Assembly (NCBI GenBank): GCA_013153335.1
Contig: JAADEP010000137.1
Location: forward strand, 1 to 14,540
Reading direction: 5' to 3'
Length of the DNA: 14,540 bases
Source: Chloroflexota bacterium
GTDB taxonomy: Bacteria > Chloroflexota > Anaerolineae > Anaerolineales > DRMV01
Numbering within the stretch: the first letter of the stretch is position 1; each line of letters starts with the position of its first letter. Below are positions 7,339-13,527 of this stretch, one piece after another. The notes under the pieces are model-generated. The model saw only the letters and a program-made list of their open reading frames with translations, did not search any database and was not told the DNA's origin. A program made the translations under genes and the position numbers.

Positions 7339-7786
7339 GGCTCGGCCAAGAATGGCTGTGCGTTGAAAACGGTTCCTTGGCCTCACGGGCCAGGTCCGCG
7401 AACGTCGTCCCCTCTAACTCCCGCACAACGAGGCGATGAATCCGCGCCCAGCGGCGACGCACTGGGCACGCGTTCGAAAATGGGCATACGCCGGGCTCGG
7501 TCACACATTCCGACACCTGAGGCAGGCGGTCCATAGCCTCGATCACGTCGCGCAGCGTGATCTGCTCAGGCGGACGAGCCAGCTCCAGCCCGCCCTTGGG
7601 CCCCGGATAGGTTTTGACCAACTTCGCGCGATTGAGGTCCTTGAGCAAACTATAGAGCAGGGACAGCGGAATGAGCATTTCTTCGCTCAACTGCTGAGCC
7701 GAGATGCGCGTGCCGGGTGGGTGCTTGGCCAAGCCCAACACGACGCGGATGGCGTAGTCTGTGCGACGGTTGATCCAAAAGCGCAT
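7331..7786 (-). CDS. Rrf2-family Fe-S transcriptional regulator, NsrR/IscR-like (151 aa)
   Basis: Winged-helix repressor/activator of the Rrf2 family and first gene of the operon. The N-terminus (residues 1-60) has the family pattern: RRTDYAIRVVLGLA, then I-S-A-Q-Q-L and a recognition helix near 40-55, followed by the PGPKGGLELA wing. Three cysteines, C94, C101 and C107 (Cx6Cx5C), match the cluster-binding region of NsrR and IscR, so an Fe-S cluster sensing NO, oxygen or redox state is likely. The ATG at 7786 is where Rrf2 proteins normally begin; a 44-codon upstream extension would run through the promoter and is rejected. The ribosome site is weak (GGGGCAGGG). Autoregulation is suggested by the dyad over its promoter. 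Which signal it senses cannot be told from sequence. Confidence 0.92.
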   Translation of the reverse strand: MRFWINRRTDYAIRVVLGLAKHPPGTRISAQQLSEEMLIPLSLLYSLLKDLNRAKLVKTYPGPKGGLELARPPEQITLRDVIEAMDRLPQVSECVTEPGVCPFSNACPVRRRWARIHRLVVRELEGTTFADLAREAKEPFSTHSHSWPSHE

Positions 7787-7816
7787 ACGTCCCTGCCCCT
7801 GAAGGAAGTCCGGATT

Positions 7817-7853
7817 CTTGACTATCTTAAATTCATTGGCGAGTATAGTCAAG
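7817..7853. promoter_or_regulatory. Inverted repeat operator over the operon promoter
   Basis: CTTGACTAT (7817-7825) and ATAGTCAAG (7845-7853) are perfect 9-bp inverted copies separated by 19 nt. One arm contains the -35 box; the other covers the -10 edge and the likely start. The GACT/AGTC core resembles IscR-type half-sites, but the spacing is wider than in the Escherichia coli type 1 site. It is the natural binding site for the regulator encoded just downstream. Confidence 0.7.
7824..7852 (-). promoter_or_regulatory. Promoter of the oxidase operon
   Basis: On the minus strand TTGACT (7847-7852) and TAAGAT (7824-7829) are separated by exactly 17 nt. They match the sigma-70 consensus at 5/6 and 4/6 positions. 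The likely transcript start is near 7817, giving a leader of about 30 nt before the Rrf2 gene. The sequence is AT-rich against a GC-rich background. Confidence 0.75.
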
Positions 7854-8151
7854 GATTGAACCGGGAGGAAGTTGCGATTGTCACGAATGTCGATAATCAA
7901 AAATCGCCTTATACCCACCTGGCGGCGGGAGCCGCGCGCGGACGCGTGGGCACTACGCCCACACGCGAGAATCTACGGCGTCCGTTCGGCCCCGCGCCCC
8001 TGGGTCAGGGGCGATGGCTTAGCCCGCGCCTGGGCTCACGGCCCGGCTGGGGCCGGGGCCAAACGCTCAGGCACAAACAACAGGGGCAAAAGAAGAGCCG
8101 CGGTTGCGTCAGGCACAGCAGCGAGTTTGGAGCGCTGCCTACCTCCGTACC
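7854..8151. other. Non-coding region with GC hairpins between the operon promoter and the acidic protein gene
   Basis: No credible gene is seen on either strand. A perfect 8-bp stem with a 3-nt loop lies at 7995-8013 (CGCCCCTG-GGT-CAGGGGCG), and a 6-bp stem with a 5-nt loop at 7946-7962. Neither is followed by a T tract on the minus strand, so they are weak candidates for ending transcription of the gene at 8152. The segment 7874-7920 is AT-rich. Confidence 0.5.
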
Positions 8152-8493
8152 CTAGCTGGCGTCTCCGTCCGCGTCGCCGCTGCGAGCTCCGTCCTGGGCA
8201 GCCTCATCTTGCTCGCGAGTCGATGCGTCGCGGCGCGGAACCTCCTGTTGCGCACCGGTGTCCGATGCGGCCTGGGGGATGCTGGCTTCGCCTGGCGCGT
8301 TCGCCGGGCCCTGCTGGTCTTTGGATACCCGGCGCCGCCGTTGCGTTTCCTCGGCGATGTCGCGCAACAGCTGCGCCACCAATTGGATATATTCCGCCAG
8401 GGAAAGGTCTTCCAGCGCGATGCCTTGCTGGCGTAATTTCTCTTGAAGAAAAAGGTAAAGCACCTCGGAGACGGTCTCGGAGGGATCTTCCAC
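8152..8493 (-). CDS. Small acidic hypothetical protein (113 aa)
   Basis: I do not recognise a family. The chosen GTG start has GGAGG six bases upstream, and an extended -10 (TGGTATGAT) lies about 40 nt upstream, which supports real expression. Residues 1-50 are predicted mostly helical and hydrophobic/charged (V-L-Y-L-F-L-Q-E-K-L, then A-E-Y-I-Q-L-V-A-Q-L-L), followed by a run of four Arg at 52-55. Residues 58-113 are a hydrophilic low-complexity tail rich in Asp, Glu, Gln, Ala and Gly. It has no membrane helix, cysteine or signal peptide. The frame stays open upstream to 8700, but that part runs into the palindromic repeats and lacks a ribosome site. It could be a small cytoplasmic helical protein with a disordered tail. 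A longer start or non-coding status cannot be excluded. Confidence 0.55.
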   Translation of the reverse strand: MEDPSETVSEVLYLFLQEKLRQQGIALEDLSLAEYIQLVAQLLRDIAEETQRRRRVSKDQQGPANAPGEASIPQAASDTGAQQEVPRRDASTREQDEAAQDGARSGDADGDAS

Positions 8494-8529
8494 AAGAAGC
8501 CTCCCATGTTGTGAGGTTTGGACGTAAAA

Positions 8530-8600
8530 GGAATCATACCATGGTCGCCGCCCAGCCTGCGCGTTTTCGTCTGCAAGGGGTGCAGACAAATCTTGTAGAA
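8530..8600 (-). repeat. Left inverted arm of the palindromic array
   Basis: Read on the minus strand, 8572-8600 matches 9098-9126 of the plus strand at 24 of 29 positions. Weaker similarity continues outward to a shared TGGGCGG and then ATTCC at nearly the same spacing. It contains a perfect 7-bp hairpin, GTCTGCA-AGGGG-TGCAGAC, at 8569-8587. Confidence 0.65.
8533..8541 (-). promoter_or_regulatory. Extended -10 promoter of the small acidic protein gene
   Basis: On the minus strand TGGTATGAT (TGn plus TATGAT, 5/6 to consensus) lies about 40 nt before the GTG start. No clear -35 is seen at 17 nt, as is common for extended -10 promoters. It lies inside the left inverted arm of the repeat array. 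Confidence 0.6.
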
Positions 8601-8603
8601 GCC

Positions 8604-9055
8604 CATGCCCGAGCGGCGGAACCCGCGCTTGCCCCGCGGGCGGCGAAACCCGCCCGCTACAAAATTCGCCGCCCACATGCCCGCGCGTCGGGCCGGACAA
8701 TTCGCGCGCAATTTTATGCTAGCTGCGGGCTTCCAGCCCGCAGCGCCCGCGGCGCCTGCGGCACGCGCCCGAGCCCATGCCCGCGGGCGGCTAAACCCGC
8801 CCGCTACAAAATTCGCCGCCCACACGCCGCGCGCTAAGCCTGCCTGTGCGCAATCTTATGTCAACTAGCCACGGGCTTCCAGCCCGCAGCGCCCGCGGCG
8901 ACGCGAGCGCGCCCATGGCCGTGGGCCGCGGGCGGCTGAACCCACCCGCTAAAAATTCATCACCGCACGCCCCGCGCGTTGGGCCGAATAATTCGCGCGC
9001 AGCTTTATGTCAACTAGCCGCGGGCTTCCAGCCCGCGGCGCCCGCGGCGACGCTC
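8604..9055. repeat. Three tandem ~146-bp units of paired palindromes (REP/BIME-like)
   Basis: Each unit carries hairpin A (GCGGGCGG, short loop, CCGCCCGC; at 8636-8657 and 8783-8804, degenerate at 8928-8949) and hairpin B (CGGGC-TTCCA-GCCCG; at 8724-8742, 8872-8886 and 9018-9038). Spacing between equivalent points is 145-149 bp. Copies are well kept in patches: 8633-8677 and 8780-8824 differ at one of 45 bases, and 8856-8904 and 9005-9053 at two of 49. Other parts have drifted. A partial hairpin A-like sequence at about 8611-8631 suggests an older fourth copy. No coding sequence is credible here. The structure resembles REP/BIME intergenic repeats, which are often moved by a RAYT transposase; none is encoded in the window. 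Confidence 0.8.
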
Positions 9056-9097
9056 AACCGCGACAGCCCTCTTCGCCTCCCCGCGCCACTTGACCGT

Positions 9098-9170
9098 TTC
9101 TACAACATTTGCGTGCACCCGCTGCAAGTTGACACTTGCGCGCGTGGGCGGTTTGGGGCACAATTATTCC
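9098..9170 (+). repeat. Right inverted arm of the palindromic array
   Basis: Inverted counterpart of 8530-8600. The sequence TTCTACAA, ATTTG, TGCACCC and TGCA blocks occur in the same order and spacing, then TGGGCGG at 9145-9151 and ATTCC at 9166-9170. It leads straight into the aminotransferase leader. Confidence 0.65.
9136..9164 (+). promoter_or_regulatory. Possible promoter of the aminotransferase-peptidase unit
   Basis: TTGCGC (9136-9141) and CACAAT (9159-9164) are 17 nt apart and leave a leader of about 30 nt before the ATG. Both boxes match poorly. A better -35, TTGACA at 9129-9134, has no -10 at a normal distance. The position equivalent to the left arm's TATGAT is AATTAT at 9162-9167. 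Confidence 0.35.
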
Positions 9171-9201
9171 GTTGAGAGCCAGCCCACCTCGGAGGTTGAA
9201 C

Positions 9202-10503
9202 ATGTCTACGCCCGGCGCTGCCCCAGCCTTTGTGGTTCCGCCCGATGCCCGGGTGCCGGTCAATGACTACCCGCGGCGGATGCAGCCCATCCCGCCGTCG
9301 CGCATGTTCTTGGTCAAGCAAGGCCTGCGCCGCTTCCGCGAACGGTACCCTGACCGGCCCGTGTACGACGCGTCCCAGGGCGACGGGGGCGCGAGCCTGC
9401 CCGGTGTGCCGCGCGAGATCCTCGAGCGCGCGGCCGCGATGCAAATCGAACGCGGGACCGCCTACACCATGCCCAACGGAACGGTGGCCTTTCGCACGGC
9501 CATCGCGGAGCAATATTGGGCCTTGGACCCCGCGCTGGGCTGGGGCCCGGATCACGTCGTGGCTACGGTCGGTGGCCGCGACGGTCTGGTCAAGGCCTAT
9601 CAAGCCGCGATCGCGCTCGGGCATGGCCGCATCGGCGATGTGGTCATCACCAGCGCCGTACCCTGGATTTCGTACAACTGGGGCCCGTATGGCGTGGGCG
9701 CCAACGTGGTCCGCGCGCCCGGCCGCGCGGACGAGGCCTGGGCCTATACCCAGGACGCGCTGGCCCGCACCTTCGCGTTTGTCGAAGCCCATGGCCGTCG
9801 CGTGGCCATGCTCATTATCACCAGCCCCGACAACCCCACCGGTCGGGTTATGCCCCTCGAAGACCAGATCGCGCTGGGGCGCTGGGCCCTCGAACACGGG
9901 GCCGCGTTCGTGCTCTACGACTGGATCTACCACCACGTCACCGACCATGGCCCCAGCGACATCAACGCGCTGTTGCGCGGCTTTGACCCCGACCAACGCG
10001 AGCGGGTGATGGTCCTCGACGGCGCGACCAAAGCCCTCGGCGCGTCCAACATCCGCGTGGGCTGGCTGACCGCGGGCCGCGAGGTCACCCGGTTCATCAC
10101 CGCGCGCGCGTCCCACTCGGTCATCCCGCCTTTCTTCGCGCAGGCTGTGGCCATGGCCGCGATCGAACGCGGCTACCGCGAGGCCGCCAAGCCCATCATC
10201 GAGCCCACCGCGCAAAGCCGCGCGTGGCTCAAGGCCTTCCTGGCCGAACAGGGCTTCCGCTTCATCCTCAACCAAGGCTACTACGCGTTCATCGACGTGG
10301 GTCCGTGGCTCGACCGCCGCGGTTGGACCGACACCGAACCCTTGGGGCAATACCTGGCCGAAGAGCACGGCTTGGCCATCGTGCCCGGCGTGTTCTTCTC
10401 GCCCGCGGGCGCGCGCTGGATCCGATTCTCTTACGCGCTGCCCCTGGAACGCACCCAAGGCGCGGCCCAGCGCCTGGTCGAAGCGCTGGCCACCCTGACG
10501 TAG
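9202..10503 (+). CDS. PLP-dependent aminotransferase, class I/II (433 aa)
   Basis: Cytoplasmic fold-type I enzyme moving an amino group from an amino acid to a 2-oxo acid. The PLP site is readable: N211 in S-P-D-N-P-T-G, D240 (pyridine nitrogen) and Y243 in Y-D-W-I-Y-H-H, the Schiff-base lysine K277 in D-G-A-T-K-A-L-G, R286 in N-I-R-V-G-W, and the carboxylate-binding R408 in R-W-I-R-F-S-Y. Length is normal for the class. The ATG was chosen because GGAGG lies six bases upstream; an earlier ATG at 9136 adds 22 residues that run into the promoter arm. A 42-nt gap with a good ribosome site links it to the M20 peptidase, so the pair is probably co-transcribed. Its substrate cannot be fixed from sequence. 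Confidence 0.93.
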   Translation: MSTPGAAPAFVVPPDARVPVNDYPRRMQPIPPSRMFLVKQGLRRFRERYPDRPVYDASQGDGGASLPGVPREILERAAAMQIERGTAYTMPNGTVAFRTAIAEQYWALDPALGWGPDHVVATVGGRDGLVKAYQAAIALGHGRIGDVVITSAVPWISYNWGPYGVGANVVRAPGRADEAWAYTQDALARTFAFVEAHGRRVAMLIITSPDNPTGRVMPLEDQIALGRWALEHGAAFVLYDWIYHHVTDHGPSDINALLRGFDPDQRERVMVLDGATKALGASNIRVGWLTAGREVTRFITARASHSVIPPFFAQAVAMAAIERGYREAAKPIIEPTAQSRAWLKAFLAEQGFRFILNQGYYAFIDVGPWLDRRGWTDTEPLGQYLAEEHGLAIVPGVFFSPAGARWIRFSYALPLERTQGAAQRLVEALATLT

Positions 10504-10545
10504 GCACCGGCCCCACGGCCCGATCCCCATCCCAAGGAGGCGAGC

Positions 10546-11742
10546 ATGGCTTGGGACCCCATCACGCGCGAGGTGTTGGCGATCGCGCAAACCCTCATTC
10601 GCATCCCGTCGGTGAGCACCCCGCCCGAACCCCGCTACGAAGACGTGCATCGCGCGGGGCAGTGGCTGCGCGCGTATTTCGAACAGCACGGCCTTGAGGT
10701 GCAGTGGTTCGACCAAGGCCGCACGCCCGCGATGTGGGTCACCTTCCCCGGACAAACCAACCCCACGGTCGCGTGGCTGGGCCACTTCGACGTGGTCAAC
10801 CCCGAGCCCGACGACCGCCAGTTCGAGCCCCGCATCGAGGGCGAGTACCTCTGGGGCCGGGGCGCGGCCGATATGAAAACCGTCGTCGCGACCTTCGCGC
10901 TGTGGATGGCCAACCGCCGCCGCGAAGGCCCGCCCTACCCGCCCATCGCCGCGCTCCTGGTGGGCAACGAGGAAGAAGGCGAGACCTTCCCGGTGGGCAC
11001 GCCCCACGCGCTCGAGCTGCTGCGCGAGCAGGGCATCGAGCCCGAGTTCTACATCGCGGGCGAGCGCACCGAAGAGACCGGAACCCGGCCCTGGGGCGGC
11101 GTGTGCACCCACAGCCGCGGCGCGAGCCGCATGCGCTTCGAAGCCCAGGGCACCAAGGACCACACAGGCATCGCGACCGCGCGGGACCTGGTCGCGCTTT
11201 TGGTCGACGCGTACCTCTATACCCAAGAGCGCGCGGGGCTCTACTTCACCCTGCGCGCGGCCGACGACTGGGTGACCCAGGTGCGCTTCTCCTTCATGCT
11301 CGTGGGCGAGGAGGGCCTGTACAACATCACGCCCGCGCGCGGGGTCCTGGGCGTCGAAGTTCGGTCCATCCCCGAAGACCCCATGAGCCCCTTTGTTGCG
11401 GACCTGGCCGCGTACGCGCGCGAGTTGGGCCTGACCTTCGTGCCCGAGACCATCACCGAAGGCACCGCGGTCGACCCCAACAACCCCTACTACCAAGCCC
11501 TGGTCGCGACCATCACCGAGTTGCGCGGAGAACCGCCCGAGACGTGCCGCAAACGGCCCGCGTCCAGCATCCGCTACGTGCCCAAAGACCGGGGCGTGGT
11601 GTGGGGCCAGAGCGGTTGGGGCCCCCACCGGGCGGATGAGCGGCACTACATCCCCAGCATTCGGCCCTACTACGACGTGCTGCAAGCCTATGGCCAGCGG
11701 CTTTTGGCCATGGCCTCACGCGAAAACCCCGGCCAGGCCTAG
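10546..11742 (+). CDS. M20-family metallopeptidase / deacylase (398 aa)
   Basis: Two-zinc amidohydrolase of the ArgE/DapE/CPG2 group, which removes acyl groups or cleaves small peptides in the cytoplasm. The metal and catalytic residues appear in order: H80-F-D82, D109 in G-R-G-A-A-D-M-K, catalytic E142 with E143 in G-N-E-E-E-G, E173 in A-G-E-R-T-E-E, and H361 in G-P-H-R-A-D-E. The middle region (about 185-300) has the position of the lid/dimerisation domain. AAGGAGG lies five bases before the ATG. With the aminotransferase upstream, a role in degrading peptides or N-acyl amino acids is likely but the exact substrate is open. There is no signal peptide. The 3' end overlaps a hairpin shared with the convergent transaldolase gene. 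Confidence 0.92.
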   Translation: MAWDPITREVLAIAQTLIRIPSVSTPPEPRYEDVHRAGQWLRAYFEQHGLEVQWFDQGRTPAMWVTFPGQTNPTVAWLGHFDVVNPEPDDRQFEPRIEGEYLWGRGAADMKTVVATFALWMANRRREGPPYPPIAALLVGNEEEGETFPVGTPHALELLREQGIEPEFYIAGERTEETGTRPWGGVCTHSRGASRMRFEAQGTKDHTGIATARDLVALLVDAYLYTQERAGLYFTLRAADDWVTQVRFSFMLVGEEGLYNITPARGVLGVEVRSIPEDPMSPFVADLAAYARELGLTFVPETITEGTAVDPNNPYYQALVATITELRGEPPETCRKRPASSIRYVPKDRGVVWGQSGWGPHRADERHYIPSIRPYYDVLQAYGQRLLAMASRENPGQA

Positions 11743-11750
11743 GCCGGGGT
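11726..11750. terminator. Shared hairpin terminator between convergent genes
   Basis: A 9-bp stem (11726-11734 with 11742-11750, ACCCCGGCC/GGCCGGGGT) with a 7-nt loop includes the peptidase stop codon. Read on the minus strand it is followed by TTTTCG, so it fits as the terminator of the transaldolase gene. On the plus strand the following sequence has only scattered T residues, so termination of the peptidase transcript is less sure. Confidence 0.6.
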
Positions 11751-11795
11751 CCGTGGGTTTCTGGCTTTGAGGGAAGGGGGCCGCGCCGCGCGCGG

Positions 11796-12902
11796 CTACG
11801 AAACTGCGGCCAGGGCCGCGAGCAAGCGGTCAAACGCGTCCACGAACGCGCGCACGCCTTCCTCTTCCAGCGCTTGGGTGATTGCGTCCAGATCAATGCC
11901 CAAATCTTGCAGCAAAACCAGCCGCATCGCGTCGCCAACCGGGTCCTGCTCCAGGGTGAGGCGCGGGGTACCGTGGTCCACAAAGGCCTGCCACGTATGC
12001 GGCGGCACCGTGTTGACCGTGTTGGGGCCGATGAGCTCGTCCACGTATTTGGTGTCGGGATACGCGGGGTTTTTGGTGCTGGTCGAAGCCCACAGCAAGC
12101 GCTGCACCCGCGCGCCCTGGGCCGCAAGTCGCGCGAAGCGTTCGGTCGCGAACATGGCCTTGAAAGCCTGATAGGCCTGCCGCGCGTTCGCGACCGCGAT
12201 GGTGCCCAACAGCTCCCGGGCTTGCTGGCCGCGCGCGTCCGAACGCGCGAGCAAAGGCTTCAGGGCCGCGTCGACCTTGGTGTCGATGCGCGAGACAAAG
12301 AACGATGCGACCGAGGGCACGTCCAGGGACAGCCCGCGCGCGGCCCGGCGTTCGAGCCCGCGCAGATACGCGTCGACCACCGCTCGGTAGCGCGCGACCG
12401 AAAACAGCAACGTCACATTGACCGGCACCCCGGCCGCGATCGCGTCTTCGATCGCGCGCAAACCCGGGGCCGTGGCCGGGATTTTGATCAACAGATTGGG
12501 CCGGTCGACCCACGACCACAAGCGTTGGGCCTCGGCCAGGGTCGCGTCCGCGTCATAAGCCAGGTGAGGGTCGACCTCGAGGCTCACGAACCCGTCCTGG
12601 CCGTGGGTGCGTTCATACAGGGGCCGAAGCGCGTCGCACGCGGCGCGCACATCCTCGACCACCAAGTGCTCATACAGCGCGCGGGGGGAACGCACCCCCT
12701 GGCGCTGCCAGCGCGCGATCGCGTCCGCGTAACGGTCGCTTTGGCTCAGGGCTTTCTGAAAAATCGAAGGATTGGTCGTCACGCCATACACCCCGCCGGC
12801 TTGCGCGAGCTCGGCCAACCGGCCGGAGCGCACCAGCGCGCGGTCCAGGTCGTCGTACCAAATCGACTGTCCCAGCAGGTACAACTGCCGAATCCGTTCC
12901 AT
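11796..12902 (-). CDS. tal: Transaldolase (368 aa)
   Basis: Pentose phosphate pathway enzyme that moves a three-carbon dihydroxyacetone unit between sugar phosphates through a Schiff base. Family signatures are T42-T43-N44-P-S-I-F, E109 in S-L-E-V-D-P, the Schiff-base K140 in N-L-L-I-K-I-P-A-T, N162 in N-V-T-L-L-F-S, and the A-S-T-S-T-K-N-P segment near 272-279. The length of about 370 residues is that of the longer bacterial Tal type also seen in actinobacteria and cyanobacteria, rather than the short fructose-6-phosphate aldolase-like type. The ATG has GGAGG six bases upstream. It appears to have its own promoter with a palindrome in the spacer, and it converges with the peptidase gene. Confidence 0.95.
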   Translation of the reverse strand: MERIRQLYLLGQSIWYDDLDRALVRSGRLAELAQAGGVYGVTTNPSIFQKALSQSDRYADAIARWQRQGVRSPRALYEHLVVEDVRAACDALRPLYERTHGQDGFVSLEVDPHLAYDADATLAEAQRLWSWVDRPNLLIKIPATAPGLRAIEDAIAAGVPVNVTLLFSVARYRAVVDAYLRGLERRAARGLSLDVPSVASFFVSRIDTKVDAALKPLLARSDARGQQARELLGTIAVANARQAYQAFKAMFATERFARLAAQGARVQRLLWASTSTKNPAYPDTKYVDELIGPNTVNTVPPHTWQAFVDHGTPRLTLEQDPVGDAMRLVLLQDLGIDLDAITQALEEEGVRAFVDAFDRLLAALAAVS

Positions 12903-12953
12903 CGCGGGCCTCCGGGTACAAACTCACCGCGCCCCAGGGATGGGCGCGCATTC

Positions 12954-12962
12954 ATCATAGCA
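12954..12962 (-). promoter_or_regulatory. Extended -10 promoter of transaldolase
   Basis: On the minus strand TGCTATGAT (TGn plus TATGAT) lies about 50 nt before the ATG. No good -35 box is visible at 17 nt. It has the same TGnTATGAT form as the promoter at 8533-8541. Confidence 0.6.
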
Positions 12963-12963
12963 T

Positions 12964-12978
12964 CGTTGGCGGCCAACG
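12964..12978. promoter_or_regulatory. 15-bp palindrome in the transaldolase promoter
   Basis: CGTTGGC-G-GCCAACG is a perfect palindrome with 7-bp arms. It starts one base upstream of the extended -10, so it occupies the promoter spacer, where a bound protein would block or remodel RNA polymerase. The binding protein is not identifiable. Confidence 0.5.
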
Positions 12979-13023
12979 GCTCTGCCCTCTTTGCGCGCAG
13001 GAGCCCTCTATGCAAAAGGCTGC

Positions 13024-13473
13024 TCAGGTACGAACAAGGAAAAAGAGAAGTCCGTAAACCCCATACAGCCCCGCGAACAACCGAGGCAGCCAGACTTCCA
13101 GACGGGAGAAGCCGAAGCGCTCCTGGCCCAGGAAAGGGCGGAAGAAGGTTTCCCATTCCTTGGTGTACATACCGTAGAGGTCGGGCAGGGCCTTTTCCAT
13201 GGCCATGAGTTGTTGATAGCGCCACGCAATGAGGGCCTTGTACTGCTTGAGCATCGCGGCCCAGGTCCAGCACACCAGCAGCCCGACCAGGAGCACGGGC
13301 AGCACAGCCAGGGTTTGAGCCGACGCATCCAGGTTGGCATCGCGCAGCAAAAAGGCCAAAAGCCCGAAGAGCAAGGTGTTGACCGTGAGGTAGGTGCGGT
13401 TGGCCTCCTGCCGGCGCTCGGTGAGGAATTGTGTACTCTCCACGAACAAGCGGTATTCGTCAAAACTCGGCAT
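13024..13473 (-). CDS. Small integral membrane protein, RipA-family-like (149 aa)
   Basis: Three hydrophobic segments are visible at about residues 28-43, 54-74 and 127-147, with a cytoplasmic-looking helical stretch between the second and third. The pattern EYRLFVE, then ERRQ-x-A-N, Y-L-T-V-N-T-L-L-F-G-L-L near the N-terminus, YKAL after the second helix and M-E-x-x-L-P with a later E-W resembles proteins named RipA-family octameric membrane proteins. That is recognition from memory, not a search. AAGGAGG lies eight bases before the ATG. The gene starts 54 nt after the HEAT-like gene stop, so they may be co-transcribed. It has no signal peptide or catalytic motif. The function is unknown. 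Confidence 0.72.
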   Translation of the reverse strand: MPSFDEYRLFVESTQFLTERRQEANRTYLTVNTLLFGLLAFLLRDANLDASAQTLAVLPVLLVGLLVCWTWAAMLKQYKALIAWRYQQLMAMEKALPDLYGMYTKEWETFFRPFLGQERFGFSRLEVWLPRLFAGLYGVYGLLFFLVRT

Positions 13474-13527
13474 GAAACGCGCCTCCTTGGGGCAGGTTCG
13501 GGCGGCTCGAACGGTCCGTGAGAATGA

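Noticed and set aside
7787..7918. N-terminal extension of the Rrf2 regulator to 7918
   Set aside because: It would translate through the promoter and dyad, and Rrf2 proteins normally begin at the residue equivalent to the ATG at 7786.
7995..8013. Intrinsic terminator for the small acidic protein gene
   Set aside because: The 8-bp hairpin is perfect but lacks a T tract on the minus strand and lies about 140 nt past the stop, so it is listed only as structure.
8139..8825. Alternative minus-strand frame overlapping the small acidic protein gene
   Set aside because: It runs through the palindromic repeats, has a composition typical of translated repeats, and no ribosome site near a sensible start.
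8604..9055. CRISPR array
   Set aside because: The period is about 146 bp with only three degenerate units, there are no uniform spacers, and no cas genes are nearby.
8572..9126. Both inverted arms translate in one frame to a similar peptide (F-Y-K/N-I-C-L/V-H-P-L-Q), with several differences at third positions
   Set aside because: The match is only about ten codons and lies in promoter regions; structure or DNA-level conservation explains it as well. No larger gene remnant is visible.
9129..9134. Consensus TTGACA as the aminotransferase -35 box
   Set aside because: At 16-18 nt downstream the sequence is TTTGGG-like, so no matching -10 exists.
9100..11685. Long minus-strand open frame (861 codons) opposite the aminotransferase and peptidase
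   Set aside because: Both plus-strand genes have intact catalytic motifs and ribosome sites; the antisense product is low-complexity and has no recognisable family.
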